Below, piece by piece: positions 32,547-39,870 of a stretch of DNA of 40,623 nucleotides. Source of the DNA: an uncultured Bacteroidales bacterium (GTDB lineage: Bacteria > Bacteroidota > Bacteroidia > Bacteroidales > UBA3824); NCBI GenBank assembly GCA_905233995.1, contig CAJOGF010000053.1, forward strand, positions 1 to 40,623. The letters are read 5' to 3'. The notes under the pieces are model-generated. The model was not told the DNA's origin, searched no databases, and saw only the letters and a list, made by a program, of their open reading frames with translations. Positions within the stretch are counted from its first letter, which is position 1; every line of letters begins with the position of its first letter. The position numbers and the translations under genes are program-made.

Positions 32547-33107
32547 CTATTTTTCTTCTTGTTTTTCCAAATCCGAAAGATAGTCTGTGAGTTTGCCCAT
32601 TGGTCTTGTTACGATTACTCGTCCTGACTGGATAAATTCTCTAACATCGTAACCTTTAAGTTGTTTTGAAAAATCCTCAATATCGTCTAACGTGCCAGTT
32701 TTTTCAATCACAAAAAATTCTGGCTCTAAAGCAATTATTCTTGCCGAATGGTTTTTTATTAAATCAACCAACGAATTTTTTGCAGTTATGCCTTTGGTTG
32801 AAATTTTAAACAAGGCTATTCCCATTGCGATAACTTGATTTTCGTCGTATAAAAACGCTTTTAAAACTTCAACTTGTTTTTCTATAAGTTTCCTTAAATG
32901 CTCTGCCTGATCTTTTGTGGTATTTATCGTTATGACAAACGAATGTATACCTTCTGTCATTGCAGTTGAAGTGTTAAGCGATTCTATATTTACTTTGTGT
33001 CGCGTAAAAATAATCGAAATTCTATTTAGAAGTCCGACATGGTTTTCTGTGTAAATCAGCAATGTGTATTTTTGACGAGTATTATCTTGATTGTTTTTGT
33101 TTTCCAT
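32547..33107 (-). CDS. ilvN: Acetolactate synthase small subunit, second copy (intact)
   Basis: The 186-residue regulatory subunit has an N-terminal ACT domain (KYTLLIYTENHVGLLNRISII, then FTRHKVNIESLNTS and EGIHSFVITI, about residues 13-62), which binds the feedback inhibitor valine in relatives, and a C-terminal ALS-type domain (ALFKISTKGI, FFVIEKTGTLDDIEDF, VREFIQSGRVIVTRPMG). It begins 2 bases after the ilvB stop, so the pair is surely co-transcribed. It is the template against which the broken first copy is judged, and the only intact small subunit in this window. Confidence 0.94.
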   Translation of the reverse strand: MENKNNQDNTRQKYTLLIYTENHVGLLNRISIIFTRHKVNIESLNTSTAMTEGIHSFVITINTTKDQAEHLRKLIEKQVEVLKAFLYDENQVIAMGIALFKISTKGITAKNSLVDLIKNHSARIIALEPEFFVIEKTGTLDDIEDFSKQLKGYDVREFIQSGRVIVTRPMGKLTDYLSDLEKQEEK

Positions 33108-33109
33108 TT

Positions 33110-34837
33110 TTATTCTTTTTCTTGAGCGGTTAATAACATTTGGTCAACTGCTTTTCCGGCTGGGATTACGGGGTAAATATTTTCTAATTTTTCAACTGTA
33201 ACCTCAATAAAGTAACTTCCGGGGTAATTTAGCATTTCGTCGATTGCAGAATCCAAATCTTCCAAAAGTGTAACTTTTCTTGTTTTGATTCCGTATGCTT
33301 GTACAATTTTTTCAAAATCAGGATTTTGCATTGCTTTGAAATAGTCATGCGATTGATAATACAAATCTTGAAGTTGCCGAATCATTCCCAAATAATTGTT
33401 GTTAAGAAGAATCATTTTTATTGGCAATTTGTATTGCATTATTGTTCCTAATTCTTGAATTGTCATCTGAAAACCACCATCGCCCATAAAACAAACCACA
33501 TTTCTTTTGCCCTTACCATACGAGGCACCTATTGCTGCAGGTAGTCCAAACCCCATTGTTCCGAGCCCTCCTGAAGTGATAAAAAAGTCGTTGTCCTTAA
33601 ACTCAAAATATCTTGCCGTTGCCATTTGATTTTGACCAACATCTGTTACCACAACTGTTGCATCTTTTATTTTGTTGCTAATTGCTCTAACGGCTTTTCC
33701 CATTTTTAAAATGCCATCGTCTAAGGTTTTGTTTGAGTATTTTCCTAAGTCTTTGTTGATGACTTTTTCTTGCTCTTTTTGCCTTAAACTTTCCATTTCT
33801 TCGAGCCATTCGTTGTGAAAATTTTTGCTAATTTTCATTAGAAGTTGTTTTAAAGCCGATTTTGCGTCTGCAATTATATGTACATCGGTTTTAACAACTT
33901 TGTCAATTTCCGACGGATCGATTTCTATGTGAATGATTTTGGCATTTTTAGCATATTGAGCCACATTTCCTGTTACTCTGTCAGCAAACCTCATTCCGAT
34001 TGCTAAAAGTACATCGCAACGATTTGTCATAATGTTAGCGGCATAGTTTCCGTGCAGACCAACCATTCCAGCGTAAAGCGGATTTGAAGTTTCAAAGGCC
34101 GATAGTCCAAGAAGTGTTGTCGCAACTGGAATTTGCGCTGTTTCTGACAGGTTTTTTATCAAATCTTTGCAACCCGAAATTAGTACGCCGTGTCCAACAA
34201 TCATTAAAGGCTTTTTGGCATTGTTCAAAAGTTGAGATGCTAAATCTATATCCTTTTCAATTGGTTTTAGTTTTGGGTGATAACTGCGGATTTTTTCGCA
34301 TTTCTGATATTCAAATTTTTCAATAATTTGAGTTTGAGCATCTTTTGTGATGTCAATCAGTACTGGGCCGGGTCTACCGCTACGGGCTATGTAAAAGGCT
34401 TTTGCAAGTGTTGACGGTATTTCTTCGGCTTTTGTTATTTGATAATTCCATTTTGTAACAGGCATCGAAAAGCCGACAACATCGGTCTCTTGAAACGCGT
34501 CATAGCCGAGTTGAGGTGTCAACACTTGACCTGTGATGCAAACTATCGGTGTGCTGTCGAGTTGAGCGTTTGCAATGCCGGTAAGCAGATTTGTCGCCCC
34601 CGGTCCTGAAGTTACCATACAAACGCCGACCCTCTTGTTGACGGCAGCGTAACCTTCAGCAGCATGAACTGCGCCTTGCTCATGCCTTACCAAAACGTGT
34701 TTGATTTCATTCTCGTGTTTATAAAACGAATCGTAAATTGGAAGATTACTTCCGCCGGGATAGCCGAAGACTGTGTCAACGCCTTCCGCAATAAGTGCTA
34801 ATGTAACCGCTTCAGCACCGTTAATATTTTCTACCAT
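33110..34837 (-). CDS. ilvB: Acetolactate synthase large subunit, second copy
   Basis: The 575-residue paralogue of the enzyme at 29172-30896 has the same motifs: VFGYPGGSNLPIYDSF, catalytic glutamate in RHEQGAVHAAEGYA, MVGLHGNYAANIMTN, GLGTMGFGLPAAIGA, and GDGGFQMTIQELG followed by NNNYLGM. By eye the two copies share the same plan but differ at many positions throughout, so the duplication is old or one copy was acquired. This copy carries an intact ilvN partner. Upstream lies a 333-base gap to cysK, with a weak -7 box on the minus strand at 34863-34870. Confidence 0.95.
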   Translation of the reverse strand: MVENINGAEAVTLALIAEGVDTVFGYPGGSNLPIYDSFYKHENEIKHVLVRHEQGAVHAAEGYAAVNKRVGVCMVTSGPGATNLLTGIANAQLDSTPIVCITGQVLTPQLGYDAFQETDVVGFSMPVTKWNYQITKAEEIPSTLAKAFYIARSGRPGPVLIDITKDAQTQIIEKFEYQKCEKIRSYHPKLKPIEKDIDLASQLLNNAKKPLMIVGHGVLISGCKDLIKNLSETAQIPVATTLLGLSAFETSNPLYAGMVGLHGNYAANIMTNRCDVLLAIGMRFADRVTGNVAQYAKNAKIIHIEIDPSEIDKVVKTDVHIIADAKSALKQLLMKISKNFHNEWLEEMESLRQKEQEKVINKDLGKYSNKTLDDGILKMGKAVRAISNKIKDATVVVTDVGQNQMATARYFEFKDNDFFITSGGLGTMGFGLPAAIGASYGKGKRNVVCFMGDGGFQMTIQELGTIMQYKLPIKMILLNNNYLGMIRQLQDLYYQSHDYFKAMQNPDFEKIVQAYGIKTRKVTLLEDLDSAIDEMLNYPGSYFIEVTVEKLENIYPVIPAGKAVDQMLLTAQEKE

Positions 34838-34927
34838 AAAGTTCTTAAAAAAAATGCGTTTGCAAAATTACTAAAAATTCAAGATTATATTATAAAAGTT
34901 ATTCATTTATTTTTTGTGGATTAAAAG

Positions 34928-34964
34928 ATGTAAAATTACATTTTTTTGTATGAATTATTACATC
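34928..34964. promoter_or_regulatory. Possible operator dyad ATGTAA-N2-TTACAT
   Basis: A perfect 6-base dyad lies at 34928-34941, with a further TTACAT half-site at 34958-34963. This could bind a dimeric regulator of ilvB or cysK; in such AT-rich DNA a chance origin is possible. Confidence 0.3.
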
Positions 34965-35053
34965 AAAAATTTTTGTTGATTTCTAATCTTTATATCCAAA
35001 TTTGCAGCCGTAAAATTCAAAAAACTCCAAAGAAACAACTTTTGAGAAATTTA

Positions 35054-35103
35054 TTTAGTATAGTTTTTTGTTAAAAAGGTTGATTTCAGAAAAATATACT
35101 AAA
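35054..35103. promoter_or_regulatory. Inverted repeat upstream of the cysK promoter
   Basis: TTTAGTATA at 35054-35062 is exactly complementary to TATACTAAA at 35095-35103, 32 bases apart. It ends 13 bases before the -33 box of the cysK promoter, a usual place for an activator site. Confidence 0.3.
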
Positions 35104-35115
35104 ATTTAAAAAACC

Positions 35116-35147
35116 TTTGGCGAATTTTTCTTTAGTTTTTAATTTTG
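35116..35147 (+). promoter_or_regulatory. Promoter of the cysK-encapsulin operon
   Basis: TTTG at 35116-35119, a 20-base spacer, and TAATTTTG at 35140-35147 followed by C fit the Bacteroidota consensus. The cysK ATG is 24 bases downstream. No further strong promoter was seen within the operon. Confidence 0.65.
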
Positions 35148-35170
35148 CGACATAAAAAAATACCGAATAT

Positions 35171-36115
35171 ATGAGTAAAAAAAAAATAAACGAAAACGTT
35201 ACAGAACTAATTGGTTCAACACCTCTGCTGAAACTTAACAGAATAGGTTTTCAGGAAAAATTGCAGGCAAGTATTCTTGCAAAAATAGAGGCATTTAATC
35301 CGGGTCGCAGTGTTAAGGATAGAACGGCTCTTTCTCTTATTGAAGCGGCTGAAAGAAAAGGACTTATCAACAAAAATTCTGTTATTATAGAACCTACAAG
35401 TGGAAACACTGGAATTGGTCTTGCAATGGTTTGTGCTACAAAGGGTTACAAACTTATTCTAACAATGCCTGATTCTATGACAATAGAGCGTAGAAAAGTT
35501 TTGAAAGCCTTAGGTGCAGTTTTGGTTTTGACACCAGCCTACGAAGGTATGCCGGGTTCAATTAAAAAAGCCCATGAATTAGCAAAAGAATATGTCAATT
35601 CTTATATTCCTCAACAGTTTGAAAACGAGGCTAATCCTGAAATTCATCGCTTGACAACCGCAAAGGAAATAATCGAAGATACTGACGGAAAAGTTGATAT
35701 TTTTATTTCAGGCGTTGGCACGGGTGGTACAATCACGGGTACGGGCGAAGAATTGAAAAAATATAATCCAAATATCAAAGTTATAGCCGTTGAACCTTTC
35801 ACAAGTTCGGTGCTTTCTGGTCATAAGCCCGGTCCGCATAGACTTCAGGGCATTGGCGCGGGATTTATTCCGAATATTCTCAACACCAAAATTTATGATG
35901 AAATAATAAGAGTGAAAGATGAAGACGCTTTTTCTTGGTCAAGACAATTGGCTAAAAAAGAGGGAATTTTGGTAGGAATTTCTTCTGGGGCGGCTCTCTC
36001 GGCGGCAATTCAAGTGGCAAAACGTCCTGAAAACAAAGGTAAAAATATAGTTGTACTTTTGCCCGATACCGGCGAAAGGTATCTTTCAACAACACTTTTC
36101 AAGCAAGATGAATAA
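35171..36115 (+). CDS. cysK: Cysteine synthase (O-acetylserine sulfhydrylase family)
   Basis: This PLP enzyme replaces the acetyl group of O-acetylserine with sulfide, or with a protein thiocarboxylate in relatives. The 314-residue length is typical. The PLP lysine is Lys49 in GRSVKDR; the substrate loop is EPTSGNTGIGLAMV (near 75-88), the PLP phosphate loop GVGTGGTITGTGEELK (near 179-194), and GISSGAALSAA follows near 273. It is the first gene of an operon containing a sulfur carrier, its activating enzyme and a JAMM protease. That is the set that in Mycobacterium (CysO, CysM, Mec) supports carrier-based cysteine synthesis, so the true sulfur donor may be the carrier. Confidence 0.94.
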   Translation: MSKKKINENVTELIGSTPLLKLNRIGFQEKLQASILAKIEAFNPGRSVKDRTALSLIEAAERKGLINKNSVIIEPTSGNTGIGLAMVCATKGYKLILTMPDSMTIERRKVLKALGAVLVLTPAYEGMPGSIKKAHELAKEYVNSYIPQQFENEANPEIHRLTTAKEIIEDTDGKVDIFISGVGTGGTITGTGEELKKYNPNIKVIAVEPFTSSVLSGHKPGPHRLQGIGAGFIPNILNTKIYDEIIRVKDEDAFSWSRQLAKKEGILVGISSGAALSAAIQVAKRPENKGKNIVVLLPDTGERYLSTTLFKQDE

Positions 36116-36138
36116 TAATTAAAAATGTTAAAAAAAAT

Positions 36139-36351
36139 ATGGTAACAATAATCGTAAACGGTAAAGATCAAGAAGTTACACTTCCTTTAACATTGGAAGA
36201 ACTTATCAAAAATAATAATGTCGCTAATCCTGAAATGGTGAGCGTTCAAATAAATGACAAGTTTATTGAAAGAGAAAATTTTTCAACAACGCAAATTTCA
36301 GAAAACGATGTCATTGAGTTTCTTTACTTCATGGGTGGAGGCTGGTATTAA
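36139..36351 (+). CDS. ThiS/MoaD-like sulfur carrier with GGGWY tail
   Basis: The 70-residue ubiquitin-fold protein has the ThiS pattern (VTIIVNGKDQEVTLPLTLEEL, then VSVQINDKFIERENF, then NDVIEFLYFMGGGWY). Active carriers expose a C-terminal Gly-Gly that is adenylated and turned into thiocarboxylate. Here two residues, Trp-Tyr, follow the glycines, so trimming is needed. The JAMM protease gene four places downstream (38003) is the obvious candidate. A precedent is Pseudomonas QbsE, whose extra two residues are removed by the JAMM protein QbsD. It lies 23 bases after cysK. A thiamine role is less likely because no other thi genes are near. Confidence 0.85.
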   Translation: MVTIIVNGKDQEVTLPLTLEELIKNNNVANPEMVSVQINDKFIERENFSTTQISENDVIEFLYFMGGGWY

Positions 36352-36412
36352 TTGACAGTTGATAATTGACAATTCGTAATTCAAAATTCGTAATTCAAAA
36401 TTCGTAATTCAA
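36350..36412. repeat. Array of nine AATTNNN heptamers (one AGTT)
   Basis: Nine 7-base units run from the stop codon of the carrier gene almost to the next ATG. The variable bases are GAC, GAT (in the AGTT unit), GAC, CGT, CAA, CGT, CAA, CGT, CAA. These are the reverse complements of the classes found at 5501-5563, so the two arrays have opposite polarity and the same 63-base length. Confidence 0.85.
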
Positions 36413-36417
36413 AAATT

Positions 36418-37227
36418 ATGTTTGATTTTTCAGAAGAAGAACTCAATAGATATTCGCGCCACATACTTTTGAAAGATGTTGGCGTTGAAGGGCAAGAAAA
36501 AATTCGTAACGCCAAAGTGCTTGTTGTTGGTGCGGGTGGACTTGGTTCGCCAGTGATTTTATATTTAGCGGCTGCTGGAATTGGTACAATTGGTATTATT
36601 GACGGTGATGTGGTTGATTTAAGCAATCTTCAGCGTCAGATTATACATACAACAAAAGATGTCGGATATTCTAAGGCTTTGTCGGCACAAGAAAAAGTTA
36701 AAGCCTTAAATCCACACGTTAAAACTGTGGTTTACAGAGATTTCTTGCGTGCAGACAACGCTCTTGACATTATAAAAGAATACGATTTTATAATTGACGG
36801 AACTGATAATTTTCCTGTAAAATTCTTAATCAACGATGCTTGTGTAATGGCGGGCAAACCATTTAGTCATGGTGGAATTTTAAGATTTGACGGTCAGACG
36901 TTTACGCACGTTCCGGGGCATAGTTGTTATAGATGTATTTTCAACGCTCCGCCGCCTGCTAACCTTGTTCCGACCTGTTCTCAAGCGGGTGTGCTTGGAG
37001 CAATAGCAGGAATGTTAGGTACTATTCAAGCCGCTGAAACTTTGAAATATTTCACTGGTGCAGGCGAATTGTTGACAGACAAATTGCTTGTTTTTAATGC
37101 AAAGACAATGGATTTCAGAAAAATATCTGTTGCAAAAAGAGATAATTGTCCTATTTGCGGTCATAATCCAAGTATCACAGAACTTGTGGATTACGAGCAA
37201 GCCGCTTGCGAAATGAAAAAACATTAA
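36418..37227 (+). CDS. ThiF/MoeB-type carrier-activating adenylyltransferase
   Basis: This E1-like enzyme adenylates the C terminus of a ThiS/MoaD-type carrier and prepares it for sulfur transfer. The 269-residue protein has the opening ELNRYSRHILLKDVG, the ATP-binding Rossmann loop VLVVGAGGLGSPV (about residues 33-45), DGDVVDLSNLQRQ, and DGTDNF. A zinc site is complete (Cys170, Cys173 in CYRC; Cys244, Cys247 in CPIC). The conserved cysteine Cys187 in VPTCSQAGVLG could take part in sulfur transfer. The C-terminal rhodanese domain of some relatives is absent, which suits a separate desulfurase/TusA/DsrE relay as found here. Confidence 0.93.
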   Translation: MFDFSEEELNRYSRHILLKDVGVEGQEKIRNAKVLVVGAGGLGSPVILYLAAAGIGTIGIIDGDVVDLSNLQRQIIHTTKDVGYSKALSAQEKVKALNPHVKTVVYRDFLRADNALDIIKEYDFIIDGTDNFPVKFLINDACVMAGKPFSHGGILRFDGQTFTHVPGHSCYRCIFNAPPPANLVPTCSQAGVLGAIAGMLGTIQAAETLKYFTGAGELLTDKLLVFNAKTMDFRKISVAKRDNCPICGHNPSITELVDYEQAACEMKKH

Positions 37228-37243
37228 AAAAGCATAGAAAAAA

Positions 37244-37726
37244 ATGTCAGACGAAAAGAAAAAATTATCGCTTATTGCTTTTTCTGGCGATTTTGATAAG
37301 TTGACCGCAGTGTTTACTCTTGCTTCGGGAGCGGCAGCGGTTGGTTACGAGGTGAATATTTTTTTCACTTTTTGGGGGCTTGACGCTATCAAACAGAAAA
37401 AAGGCAGAAGTTTTGTCGGAGGAAACCTCTTGACTAAGATTTTTGGTTTTATGATGGGAGGTCTTCATGTTGCGCCGACTTCAAGGTTTAATTTCTGTGG
37501 TTTGGGACCGCGAATTTTCAGAAAGTTGATGAAAAAAAATAATGTCGCAACTTTGGAAGAACTTGTGGAGGCATCAACGGCTTTGGGCGTTAATTTATAC
37601 GCTTGCGAAATGGCTATGCACGTTTTGGGGCTCAAACAATCGGATTTTATTCACGAAGTAAAAGATACTCTTGGAGTGGCTACTTTTCTTGAAATTTCCG
37701 AAGGCGGCAGAACGATGTTTATATAA
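37244..37726 (+). CDS. DsrE/DrsE_2-family protein
   Basis: The 160-residue protein fits the DsrE/F/H-like (DrsE_2) family, known for carrying or releasing persulfide sulfur. Readable features are LSLIAFSGDFDKLTAVFTLASGA written in parts as LIAFSGDFDKL and FTLASGAAAVG, the hydrophobic strand YEVNIFFTFWGLDAI, and the conserved cysteine Cys121 in NLYACEMAMHVLG. A segment GFMMGGLHVAP could sit at a membrane or partner surface. It starts 16 bases after the activating enzyme and is followed by a heptamer array and tusA, with which such proteins typically exchange sulfur. Confidence 0.88.
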   Translation: MSDEKKKLSLIAFSGDFDKLTAVFTLASGAAAVGYEVNIFFTFWGLDAIKQKKGRSFVGGNLLTKIFGFMMGGLHVAPTSRFNFCGLGPRIFRKLMKKNNVATLEELVEASTALGVNLYACEMAMHVLGLKQSDFIHEVKDTLGVATFLEISEGGRTMFI

Positions 37727-37759
37727 TTGAAAATTGACAATTGACAATTGAAAGTTGAA
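37725..37759. repeat. Array of five AATTNNN heptamers (one AGTT)
   Basis: Five in-register 7-base units (AATT with GAA, GAC, GAC, GAA, then AGTT with GAA) start at the stop codon of the DsrE-like gene. Three looser A+T units reach the tusA ATG at 37779. Polarity is as at 36350-36412. Confidence 0.75.
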
Positions 37760-37778
37760 AAATTAAAAAATTAAATTT

Positions 37779-38003
37779 ATGGCAACACATACTTTAGATA
37801 TAACAAAAGAGCATTGCCCGATGACATTTGTCAAGACAAAACTAAAACTTGCTCAAATCTCTGATGGCGATATTTTGGAGGTGCTTTTAACAGAAGGCGA
37901 ACCTCTTAACAATGTTCCAAAATCTGCAACAGAACAAGGCTTTAAAGTTCTTGGTATAGAGCATGTTTCAGGAAATATTCATAAGGTAACAATCGAAAAA
38001 TAA
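37779..38003 (+). CDS. tusA: TusA-family sulfur-transfer protein
   Basis: The 74-residue protein has the TusA/SirA pattern: LDITKEHCPMTFVKTKLKL, with Cys13 followed by Pro and a conserved lysine, then GDILEVLLTEGEPLNNVPKSA. In E. coli TusA receives persulfide from the desulfurase IscS and hands it to DsrE-type proteins, and both partner types are in this operon. Family members commonly have CPxP; here the second proline is Thr16. The stop overlaps the start of the JAMM gene (TAATG), so the two are translationally coupled. Confidence 0.9.
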   Translation: MATHTLDITKEHCPMTFVKTKLKLAQISDGDILEVLLTEGEPLNNVPKSATEQGFKVLGIEHVSGNIHKVTIEK

Positions 38004-38404
38004 TGAAAGTTAAAATTTCTGATTCTGCTTGGCAGTCTGTTTTATCGCAAGCGCAAAAAGATGCTCCTAAAGAATCATGCGGCTATTTACTTGGAACTGA
38101 TGCTGAAACCGTTACCGAAAATTATCCAATGACAAACATTGATGATTCTACGGAGCATTTCAGTTTTGATGTTAAAGAACAGTTTGAGGCTGTAAAATAT
38201 GCCCGAAAAAATTCTCTTGTGATTGTAGGAAATTGGCATAGTCATCCTGCTACGCCGTCAAGACCTTCTAAGGAGGATATTAGATTGGCTTTCGACGAGA
38301 ATATTCTGTATTTTATTTTGTCGTTGAAAGACGAAAAACCAGTTTTCAATGCTTTTAAAATTCAAAACTCAAAAGTTATTGAAAAAATTGAGATAAAATC
38401 GTAA
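38003..38404 (+). CDS. JAMM/Mov34-family zinc protease
   Basis: The 133-residue protein is a compact JAMM (MPN+) metalloprotease. The catalytic glutamate is Glu24 (PKESCGYLLG) and the zinc motif is complete: His79-Ser-His81-Pro and Asp92, in WHSHPATPSRPSKED. Relatives cut at the C terminus of ubiquitin-like carriers: Mec releases cysteine from CysO, and QbsD trims the tail of QbsE. The likely target is the GGGWY tail of the carrier at 36139 or a carrier-cysteine adduct. The start overlaps the tusA stop by one base. Confidence 0.93.
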   Translation: MKVKISDSAWQSVLSQAQKDAPKESCGYLLGTDAETVTENYPMTNIDDSTEHFSFDVKEQFEAVKYARKNSLVIVGNWHSHPATPSRPSKEDIRLAFDENILYFILSLKDEKPVFNAFKIQNSKVIEKIEIKS

Positions 38405-38430
38405 TAATAAAATTAAAATCACAAAAACAA

Positions 38431-39870
38431 ATGTCAGACAACAATATTCAGCGCAGTATAACAACTGTGACAGCAAGAAATCTTGCGGACACAACTAAGA
38501 CCCCGCCGCAGATGGGTTCCATCACTCCAAGATTATTATTGAAATTACTTCCTTGGACACAAGTGGAAAGCGGAACTTACAGAGTAAATAGAACAAAAGT
38601 TGAACTGAAAAAAGCAGAAAGAATTGTAATTCAGTATTTTGAAGGTGTTCCAAGTTTTACCGCAAAAAATCTCAAAGCAATTCCGCTTTTTTTAAATATT
38701 GATTCGGAAATTGTTTCAGACCTTGCAAAAAATTTTGTTCCTGTTGAGGTAAAACGTGGCGAAAATCTCGTTACGCAAGGTAAAGATAAGCAAAAATTTT
38801 TTATCGTTGCTAATGGTCAGGCTGAGGTTATCAGTACGGGGCTTCACGGTGAGGAATTGAGAATTGCGCTTTTGTCAACGGGAGAATATTTTGGGGAGGC
38901 TGACCTTTTGTCTGCTGCTGATTCTACTGTTTCGGTTAGAGCCGTTACGGATTCAGTTTTTCTTCAACTTGACACTCCTGTTTTGGAAAAACTTATTAGC
39001 GAAAAGCCAAATTTCCGCGAACAATTCAATAATGCTGTTAACGAGCATTTGAGACTAAAGGCTACAGTAAACGATCATGGCGAAAAACATATCGACCTTG
39101 TAAGCGGACACGAAGAGGATAATATTATCCCTGAAACTTATATTGATTATGACGAAAATCCAACTGAATATCAATTAAATACGCTTCAGACTGTTGTTCG
39201 TGTTCACACTCGTGTCAGCGACCTTTACAACAAACCATACAATCAGTTGGAACAGCAATTAAGACTTTCAATCGAAAGTCTAAAAGAGCGTCAAGAGTGG
39301 GAACTTATTAATAATAAAAAATTCGGACTTTTGGCTCAAGCCGCTCCGGGTTATAAAATCAGCACTCGTTATGGTGCTCCAACTCCTGACGATTTGGACG
39401 AACTTTTAACTCTTGTTTGGAAAGAGCCTGCGTTCTTTATTGCTAATCCGAGGGCTATTGCTGCTTTCGAGAGAGAATGTACATGGCGTGGAGTTCCGCC
39501 CGTTGCAATCGACCTTTTCGGAACCAAAGTGATAACTTGGCGAGGCGTGCCGATTGTTCCTTCCGACAAAGTGGAAATCAAAGGTCAGTATTTGACAAAC
39601 AGAGGTGTCGGCACAACAGAAATCATTCTTGTTAGAACCGGCGAAAAAGAGCAAGGCGTTGTTGGACTTCATCAAGCCGGCATTCCGGGCGAAATTGCTC
39701 CGTCGCTTTCTGCAAGGCTTATGGGGCTTGACCAGTTTGGTGTAGCAAGTTATTTGTTGACAAAATATTTCTCTCTTGCAAGCCTTACTGACGATGCAAT
39801 TGCAGTGCTTGAAAACGTGGAAGTTGGATATTATCATGATTATCAGCACAGAAACCAAATTGAAAAATAA
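38431..39870 (+). CDS. Family-2 (2B-like) encapsulin shell with cyclic-nucleotide-binding domain
   Basis: Encapsulins are HK97-fold shells that enclose cargo enzymes. The 479-residue protein starts with an N-arm (SITPRLLLKLLPWTQVESGTYRVNRTK). A cyclic-nucleotide-binding domain follows (about residues 85-200) with a near-complete phosphate-binding cassette: Gly155-Glu156 in FGEADLL and Arg170 in VRAVT. The remainder (about 215-479) is the shell fold, with TRVSDLYNKPYNQLEQQLRL, FFIANPRAIAAFERECTWRG and LTNRGVGTTEIILVR. The inserted domain marks the 2B class. The next gene, overlapping by one base (TAATG), encodes a desulfurase with an extra N-terminal region, the standard cargo arrangement. Assembly and ligand binding are inferred. 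Confidence 0.88.
   Translation: MSDNNIQRSITTVTARNLADTTKTPPQMGSITPRLLLKLLPWTQVESGTYRVNRTKVELKKAERIVIQYFEGVPSFTAKNLKAIPLFLNIDSEIVSDLAKNFVPVEVKRGENLVTQGKDKQKFFIVANGQAEVISTGLHGEELRIALLSTGEYFGEADLLSAADSTVSVRAVTDSVFLQLDTPVLEKLISEKPNFREQFNNAVNEHLRLKATVNDHGEKHIDLVSGHEEDNIIPETYIDYDENPTEYQLNTLQTVVRVHTRVSDLYNKPYNQLEQQLRLSIESLKERQEWELINNKKFGLLAQAAPGYKISTRYGAPTPDDLDELLTLVWKEPAFFIANPRAIAAFERECTWRGVPPVAIDLFGTKVITWRGVPIVPSDKVEIKGQYLTNRGVGTTEIILVRTGEKEQGVVGLHQAGIPGEIAPSLSARLMGLDQFGVASYLLTKYFSLASLTDDAIAVLENVEVGYYHDYQHRNQIEK

Larger units (their letters stand above)
34838..35170. other. Intergenic region between divergent ilvB and cysK
   Basis: This 333-base AT-rich gap has no gene. It holds a weak minus-strand -7 box for ilvB (TAATTTTG at 34863-34870, no clear -33), a short dyad at 34928-34941, a longer inverted repeat at 35054-35103 and the cysK promoter at 35116-35147. 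No known riboswitch consensus was recognised by eye. Confidence 0.6.

Noticed and set aside
39406..39858. Long opposite-strand open frame (150 codons) over the encapsulin gene
   Set aside because: It is a shadow of a well-supported gene and matches no family; composition is cysteine- and histidine-rich as expected for antisense reading.
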